A DNA stretch of 8,785 bases from an uncultured Collinsella sp. (lineage in GTDB: Bacteria > Actinomycetota > Coriobacteriia > Coriobacteriales > Coriobacteriaceae): assembly GCA_900543515.1 (NCBI GenBank), contig UQRW01000063.1:1-8785 (forward strand), given 5' to 3'. The translations under genes were made by a program, and so were the position numbers. Shown here piece after piece: positions 4,892 to 8,785 of this stretch (positions are counted from its first letter, which is position 1; the number at the start of each line of letters is the position of its first letter). The notes beneath the pieces were generated by a model, which saw only the letters and a list, made by a program, of their open reading frames with translations, did no database searches and had not been told where the DNA came from.

Positions 4892-7483
4892 TTGAAGCTC
4901 ATCATCGCCGAGAAAAACGACGCCGCGCGTCAGATCGCCGAGCGGCTGTCCACGGGTAAGCCTAAAAAGGACAAGGTGTACAACACCGCCATCTACCGTT
5001 TTGAGTGGAAGGGCGAGGAGTGCGTGACCATCGGCCTTGCCGGTCACATCCTTGCGCCCGATTTTTGCGACAGCGTGCTGTTCGATAAAAAGCTGGGTTG
5101 GTATTCGGTGACCGAGGACGGTGAGATGTTGCCGGCCGATATGCCCGATGGCCTGGCGCGTCCGCCCTATGACACCAAGCGTAAGCCGTTCCTTGCCGAT
5201 GGCATCTCCATCAAGGGTTGGAAGCTCGAGAGCCTGCCTTACCTCACCTGGGCGCCCGTCATTAAGCTGCCGGCCGAGAAGGAGCTCATTCGCTCGCTCA
5301 AGAACCTTGCCAAGAAGTCTGACAGCGTCATCATCGCCACGGACTTCGACCGCGAGGGCGAGCTGATCGGCTCGGACGCTCTCAACAAGGTGCGCGAGGT
5401 TGCGCCGGACTTGCCGGTTGCCCGCGCCCAATACTCTTCGTTTACCAAGGCCGAGATTACGCACGCCTTCGATAATCTCGTCTCGCTCGACCAGAATCTG
5501 GCCGACGCCGGCGAGAGTCGCCAACACATCGACCTCATTTGGGGCGCGGTGCTCACGCGTTACCTGACGCTCGCCAAGTTTGGCGGCTTTGGTAACGTGC
5601 GCTCCGCCGGCCGCGTGCAGACGCCGACGCTCGCCCTGGTGGTCGAGCGCGAGCGCGAGCGCATGGCGTTTGTGCCCGAGGACTATTGGCAGATTCGCGG
5701 CATGGGTGCCGCGCAGGGCGCTGCCGAGGACGACCGCTTTAAGATCGCGCACAAGACGGCGCGTTTTACCGACAAGGATGCTGCCGAGACGGCGTACGGC
5801 CATGTCGACGGCGTTACGACGGCAACCGTCGCCGCGGTGACCAAACGCTCGCGCAAGCAGCAGCCGCCCACGCCGTTTGCGACCACCTCGCTGCAGGCTG
5901 CCGCCGCGGCCGAGGGCATCTCGCCTGCGCGTACGATGCGCATCGCCGAGTCCCTCTACATGGCCGGTCTCATCAGCTACCCGCGTGTCGACAATACCGT
6001 GTACCCTGCGACGCTCGATCTGGGCGCCGTGGTGAGCGACCTGGCAAAGATCAACCCGGCGCTGGCGCCCGTGTGCAAAAAGGTGCTTGCCGGTCCTATG
6101 AAGCCCACGCGCGGCAAGGTCGAGACCACCGACCACCCGCCTATCTATCCCACGGGCGAGGGCGACCCATCCACGCTCGACGGCGGCCAGCGCAAGCTCT
6201 ACGACCTCATCGCCCGTCGCTTCCTGGCAACGCTTATGGGTCCCGCGACCATCGAGAACACCAAGCTCGAGCTCGACGTCAACGGCGAGCCGTTCGTGGC
6301 CTCGGGCGACGTGCTCGTGACCCCTGGCTTCCGCGAGGCCTATCCGTACGGCCTTAAGCGCGACGAGCAGATGCCGCCGCTGGAGCAGGGCGATACGGTC
6401 GACGTGTTCGACATTAAGCTCGAGGCCAAGCAGACCGAGCCGCCCGCGCGCTACAGCCAGGGCAAGCTCGTGCAGGAGATGGAAAAGCGCGGCCTGGGCA
6501 CCAAGTCCACGCGCGCGAGCATCATCGAGCGCCTGTACGCCGTGCGCTATCTCAAAAACGATCCCGTAGAGCCGAGTCAGCTGGGCATCGCCATTATCGA
6601 TGCACTGTCGCAGTTTGCCCCGCGCATCACGAGCCCCGATATGACCAGCGAGCTCGATGGCGATATGACCCGTGTGGAGCGCGGCGAGGACACCGAAGAG
6701 CATGTCGTGACACACTCGCGTGCGCTGCTGGCCGGTGTGCTCGACGAGCTGCTCAAGCATACGCAGGAGCTGGGCGACGCTATCAGCGACGCCGTCACGG
6801 CCGATGCGCGCGTGGGCGCCTGTCCCAAGTGCGGCAAGGACCTGGTTATGAAGACGAGCGCCAAGACCCGCGGCAGCTTTATCGGCTGCATGGGCTGGCC
6901 CGACTGCGATGTGACCTATCCGGTGCCGAGCGGCGTCAAGGTAAGCCCGCTCGAGGGCGAGGCGGCCGTGTGCCCCGAGTGCGGCGCGCCGCGCATTAAG
7001 TGCCAGCCGTTCCGCCAGAAGGCCTTCGAGATTTGCGTGAACCCCACGTGCCCCACCAACTACGAGCCCGACCTTAAGGTGGGCGAGTGCAAGGTGTGCG
7101 CCGAGGCCGGACGCCATGGCGACCTGATCGCGCACAAGAGCGAGAAGAGCGGCAAGCGCTTTATCCGCTGCACCAACTACGATGACTGCGGCGTGAGCTA
7201 TCCTCTGCCGGCGCGCGGTAAGCTCGAGGCGACGGGTGAGACCTGCCCCGAGTGCGGCGCCCCCATCGTGGTGGTCAACACGGCGCGCGGTCCGTGGCGC
7301 ATCTGCGTGAACATGGACTGCCCGACCAAGGAGAAGAAGCCCGCCCGCGGCCGCAAGGCCACGACTAAGGCGAGCACGGCCAAGAAGACGACGGCGGCAA
7401 AGAAGACTGCTGCCAAGAAGACGACCGCCAAAAAGACGACGGCCAAGAAGTCGACTACCAAAAAGACCGCTGCCGACAAGTAG
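4892..7483 (+). CDS. topA: DNA topoisomerase I, type IA, archaeal-like, with zinc ribbons and Lys-rich tail
   Basis: The enzyme relaxes negatively supercoiled DNA by cutting and rejoining one strand through a tyrosine 5' link. The start is TTG at 4892, with AGGAG six bases upstream. The protein is 863 residues. The TOPRIM domain opens with LIIAEK (E7) and carries the metal-binding DFDREGE (D151, D153, E155). SAGRVQTPTL is at 238-247. The catalytic tyrosine is Y363 in ISYPRVDNT, and KRGLGTKSTRAS is at 532-543. These motifs read like archaeal TopA rather than E. coli TopA, whose active site is TYMRTDS. Position 366 is Val where Thr is usual. Four C4 zinc ribbons follow (C644/647/666/672, C694/697/715/720, C733/736/760/766, C785/788/805/810). 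Residues 814-863 are a Lys/Thr/Ala repeat tail, as in actinobacterial enzymes, probably for DNA binding. It is the last gene of the tat-hyp group and is closed by a strong terminator. Confidence 0.93.
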   Translation: MKLIIAEKNDAARQIAERLSTGKPKKDKVYNTAIYRFEWKGEECVTIGLAGHILAPDFCDSVLFDKKLGWYSVTEDGEMLPADMPDGLARPPYDTKRKPFLADGISIKGWKLESLPYLTWAPVIKLPAEKELIRSLKNLAKKSDSVIIATDFDREGELIGSDALNKVREVAPDLPVARAQYSSFTKAEITHAFDNLVSLDQNLADAGESRQHIDLIWGAVLTRYLTLAKFGGFGNVRSAGRVQTPTLALVVERERERMAFVPEDYWQIRGMGAAQGAAEDDRFKIAHKTARFTDKDAAETAYGHVDGVTTATVAAVTKRSRKQQPPTPFATTSLQAAAAAEGISPARTMRIAESLYMAGLISYPRVDNTVYPATLDLGAVVSDLAKINPALAPVCKKVLAGPMKPTRGKVETTDHPPIYPTGEGDPSTLDGGQRKLYDLIARRFLATLMGPATIENTKLELDVNGEPFVASGDVLVTPGFREAYPYGLKRDEQMPPLEQGDTVDVFDIKLEAKQTEPPARYSQGKLVQEMEKRGLGTKSTRASIIERLYAVRYLKNDPVEPSQLGIAIIDALSQFAPRITSPDMTSELDGDMTRVERGEDTEEHVVTHSRALLAGVLDELLKHTQELGDAISDAVTADARVGACPKCGKDLVMKTSAKTRGSFIGCMGWPDCDVTYPVPSGVKVSPLEGEAAVCPECGAPRIKCQPFRQKAFEICVNPTCPTNYEPDLKVGECKVCAEAGRHGDLIAHKSEKSGKRFIRCTNYDDCGVSYPLPARGKLEATGETCPECGAPIVVVNTARGPWRICVNMDCPTKEKKPARGRKATTKASTAKKTTAAKKTAAKKTTAKKTTAKKSTTKKTAADK

Positions 7484-7506
7484 CCGCACGGTCGAGACAT
7501 CACCTA

Positions 7507-7550
7507 AAACAAAAACGAGCGAGGACCTCAAAATCCTCGCTCGTTTTTTT
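7507..7550 (+). terminator. Strong rho-independent terminator after topA
   Basis: ACGAGCGAGGA (7515-7525) pairs exactly with TCCTCGCTCGT (7534-7544) around an eight-base loop. A run of T (7544-7550) follows, and an A-rich run precedes it (7507-7515). The symmetry lets it work in both directions, ending topA on the plus strand and possibly the zinc-ribbon gene on the minus strand, whose stop is at 7629. Confidence 0.92.
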
Positions 7551-7552
7551 AT

Positions 7553-7610
7553 CTGGCAGTTAGGGACGTTCCTTTTCTGCCGGCAGTTTAGGAACGTCCC
7601 TAAGTGCCGG
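7553..7610. repeat. Long imperfect palindrome, REP-like intergenic element
   Basis: TTAGGGACGTTCC (7560-7572) and GGAACGTCCCTAA (7591-7603) are a perfect 13-base inverted repeat. The arms extend through one G-G mismatch to CTGGCA (7553-7558) and TGCCGG (7605-7610), giving about 20 positions per arm. The 18-base loop contains its own palindrome, CTGCCGGCAG (7577-7586). The left arm and the loop-right arm also read as near direct repeats beginning GGCAGTT. No T run follows, and the topA terminator already lies upstream, so this is unlikely to be a simple terminator. It resembles the short palindromic repeats (REP) spread by REP-associated tyrosine transposases. That link is inference. Confidence 0.7.
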
Positions 7611-7628
7611 CTCGGGAACGACAAAGCG

Positions 7629-8615
7629 CTAGTTCACTTCGACGGGTTTGGCGCCGGGATAGCGCTCCTCAAAGTCTAGGCGGTACTTATTGTCATTGGT
7701 GCCCGCCACGTTGTCGCGCGACAGCGGCGCCACGATCTCATTCTTGTGATCCGCAGGCTTGGTGTATTTCAGGCTGATCTCCCAGGCATCACAGATTGCG
7801 TCAATGCGGTGATCCAGGTCGTCATACAGGGCAACGATGTCTTTCCAGGAACTGTAGTTCTTAGAGCTCGTCGGGACGTCTAGGTCCTCGACGATGTCGT
7901 AATACTGCTCGATGGTGTTCTCCGTGCGCTCGGCGACGTCGGCGAGATTTTGACGGGTGGTTCGATCCTCTTCCAGATAGCTGCCGTTGAAGTTCTGCGC
8001 GCAGCCACGGACGTAGTTGTCGAGGTCTTCGAGCAAGTCGTAGTATTCGCTTAGTCGGCGGTAGAGATTCTGCTCGGAGAGCGTTGCTTCGCCGCCATCC
8101 TCGTCGTCGTCATCGTCATCATCGTCGTACAGGCTGTTGGGATCGCCGAGAGGCTTTAGGTCATCGTCGTCGACGTCATGGTGCAGCTTAGCTACCTCGG
8201 CGGTCGTCTGCGTGGCGGCGTTGTCGAAAGGCTTGATCACAAAGAAAACGACCAGGGCGATGATGATCGCCACCAGCACAACGATAACGGCGATAAGCGG
8301 CCCGGTGCCGCTCTTTTTGGGAGCGGGGGTCTGTGGTGAAGCGGGCGCGTATGCGGGAGCCGACTGCTGTTGGGGCGAGCCGCTCGCGACGGGTATGCGC
8401 TGCGTGGTCTCGACGGCCGCGGGGCCTGCGGCGGGGTCGGGGCGATAGGCGAGGGGGTCGTCCGCCTTGGCTTGCGGCGTATCAAGGGAGCCGGTCTGCT
8501 CAAAAGCGGGCTGGCTATCGCTCGCGGTTGTTTGCTCAACGGGTGCACCGCACGAGGTGCAGAACTTGGCATTATCTGCAAGAAGCTTGCCGCACGAGGC
8601 GCAATACCGAGACAT
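7629..8615 (-). CDS. Zinc-ribbon single-pass membrane protein of unknown function
   Basis: Not a recognised family beyond its N-terminal zinc ribbon. The start is the ATG at 8613-8615, with AAAGGAG five bases upstream. An in-frame GTG at 8633 lies upstream of this ribosome site and is rejected. The protein is 328 residues. C5-x2-C8 and C19-x2-C22 form a compact zinc ribbon. Residues 30-100 are a disordered Pro/Ala/Gln linker. K100-K101 precede one membrane helix (about 106-127), which predicts a cytoplasmic ribbon and an outside C-terminal part. That part begins with eight aspartates in a row (164-171) and continues as a helical acidic domain. The domain has three related Tyr/Asp-rich segments: EYYDLLEDLDNY (190-201), QYYDIVEDLD (237-246) and LYDDLDHRID (263-272). 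Two outside cysteines (C205, C275) could pair. The layout resembles envelope-stress or surface sensor proteins, but no function can be assigned. It converges on topA. Confidence 0.85.
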   Translation of the reverse strand: MSRYCASCGKLLADNAKFCTSCGAPVEQTTASDSQPAFEQTGSLDTPQAKADDPLAYRPDPAAGPAAVETTQRIPVASGSPQQQSAPAYAPASPQTPAPKKSGTGPLIAVIVVLVAIIIALVVFFVIKPFDNAATQTTAEVAKLHHDVDDDDLKPLGDPNSLYDDDDDDDDEDGGEATLSEQNLYRRLSEYYDLLEDLDNYVRGCAQNFNGSYLEEDRTTRQNLADVAERTENTIEQYYDIVEDLDVPTSSKNYSSWKDIVALYDDLDHRIDAICDAWEISLKYTKPADHKNEIVAPLSRDNVAGTNDNKYRLDFEERYPGAKPVEVN

Positions 8616-8652
8616 TGCCACTCCTTTCGCCACATTTCAATGCAATACGACG

Positions 8653-8658
8653 ATTATA
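8653..8658 (-). promoter_or_regulatory. -10 box (TATAAT) of the zinc-ribbon membrane protein gene
   Basis: On the minus strand a consensus TATAAT lies at 8658-8653. It would start transcription near 8646, about 30 bases before the ATG at 8615. The -35 region is poor: TTGGAC is present but only six bases upstream of the -10, and no consensus hexamer lies at 16-18 bases. Confidence 0.6.
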
Positions 8659-8690
8659 CCCAGCGTCCAAAATTCCCCATCATAAGTTGC

Positions 8691-8712
8691 GGTGAAATAG
8701 GGACTGTTTGGC
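8691..8712. repeat. Short motif resembling the 7553-7610 repeat
   Basis: AAATAGGGACTGTTTGGCGG (8695-8714) shares TAGGGAC followed by GTT with the left arm of the palindrome at 7560. It has no obvious inverted partner within the window. It may be a half-element, a truncated copy, or chance similarity over about ten bases. Confidence 0.3.
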
Positions 8713-8735
8713 GGTCTCAGAGCTTCAATCGGGGG

Positions 8736-8785
8736 TGCGGACAGAAAGTTGGACCGTGAAGCGGTCCGGACTGGAGGTTCGCATG
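8736..8785 (+). mobile_element. Possible left end of an IS3-type insertion sequence (truncated by the window)
   Basis: TGCGGACAGAAAGTTGGACC (8736-8755) resembles the terminal inverted repeats of IS3-family elements, which begin with TG and often contain AAAGTTGGAC. A small hairpin, GGACCG/CGGTCC (8751-8756 with 8762-8767), follows. An ORF with GGAGG begins 47 bases inside the proposed end, the usual distance to orfA. The resemblance is from memory. The transposase, the other end and the target duplication lie outside the window. Confidence 0.4.
8783..8785 (+). CDS. Start codon of a gene continuing beyond the window, possibly IS3 orfA
   Basis: Only the ATG is inside the window. It is called because GGAGG (8773-8777) lies five bases upstream, an ideal ribosome site. 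If the proposed insertion-sequence end is right, this is the helix-turn-helix ORF (orfA) of the transposase. Otherwise the product is unknown. Confidence 0.45.

Noticed and set aside
4319..7624. A 1101-residue open frame on the minus strand opposite hypB and topA
   Set aside because: It lies fully opposite well-identified genes. It is Arg/Gly/Ala/His-rich as expected for the antisense of GC-ending codons, and it shows no recognisable domain. It is a composition artefact.
8103..8126. Trinucleotide microsatellite suggesting phase variation
   Set aside because: The unit is three bases, so length change would not shift frame, and the GAC/GAT mixture makes slippage unlikely. It is best read as a poly-aspartate coding tract.

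Overview
The window is GC-rich chromosomal DNA that reads as Actinomycetota, class Coriobacteriia, most likely Collinsella or a close relative. The grounds are the base composition, GC-ending codon choice, strong AAGGAGG-type ribosome sites, an aspartate aminotransferase of the corynebacterial subgroup 1c, and a type IA topoisomerase with zinc ribbons and a lysine-rich tail. This taxonomic call comes from remembered protein families, not from a database search.

Layout. Positions 1-134 hold a terminator for a gene to the left and no visible gene. An 84-residue protein of unknown function (135-389, minus) diverges from a PLP-dependent aspartate aminotransferase (548-1852, plus). A small STAS-domain anti-sigma factor antagonist (1904-2218) follows, then a spacer (2219-2371) with a hairpin, a -10 box and a second hairpin touching the ribosome site of the next gene. 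A tight plus-strand group follows: a TatA/TatB-type subunit (GTG start at 2372), tatC (overlapping by one base), hypA (6 bases later), hypB, and an archaeal-type DNA topoisomerase I (TTG start at 4892). A strong hairpin-plus-T-run terminator closes it at about 7507-7550. Next come a long palindromic intergenic repeat (7553-7610) and, on the minus strand, a membrane protein with an N-terminal zinc ribbon (7629-8615). The last 170 bases hold that gene's promoter, a short motif resembling the intergenic repeat, and what looks like the left end of an IS3-type insertion sequence whose first ORF begins on the final three bases.

How the genes fit together. TatA/B and TatC form a twin-arginine translocase, which exports folded, cofactor-loaded proteins. 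HypA and HypB insert nickel into [NiFe]-hydrogenase (HypA also serves other nickel enzymes in some bacteria). Pairing them is sensible because many exported [NiFe]-hydrogenases are Tat substrates, but no hydrogenase or other hyp gene is present here. The topoisomerase is a housekeeping enzyme that appears to be transcribed with this group or from a promoter inside hypB.

Most of the window is ordinary housekeeping sequence. The least explained items are the palindromic repeat and its relative near the right edge, the zinc-ribbon membrane protein with three internal Tyr/Asp-rich repeats, and the archaeal affinity of the topoisomerase. I see no tRNA, rRNA, CRISPR array or prophage gene.
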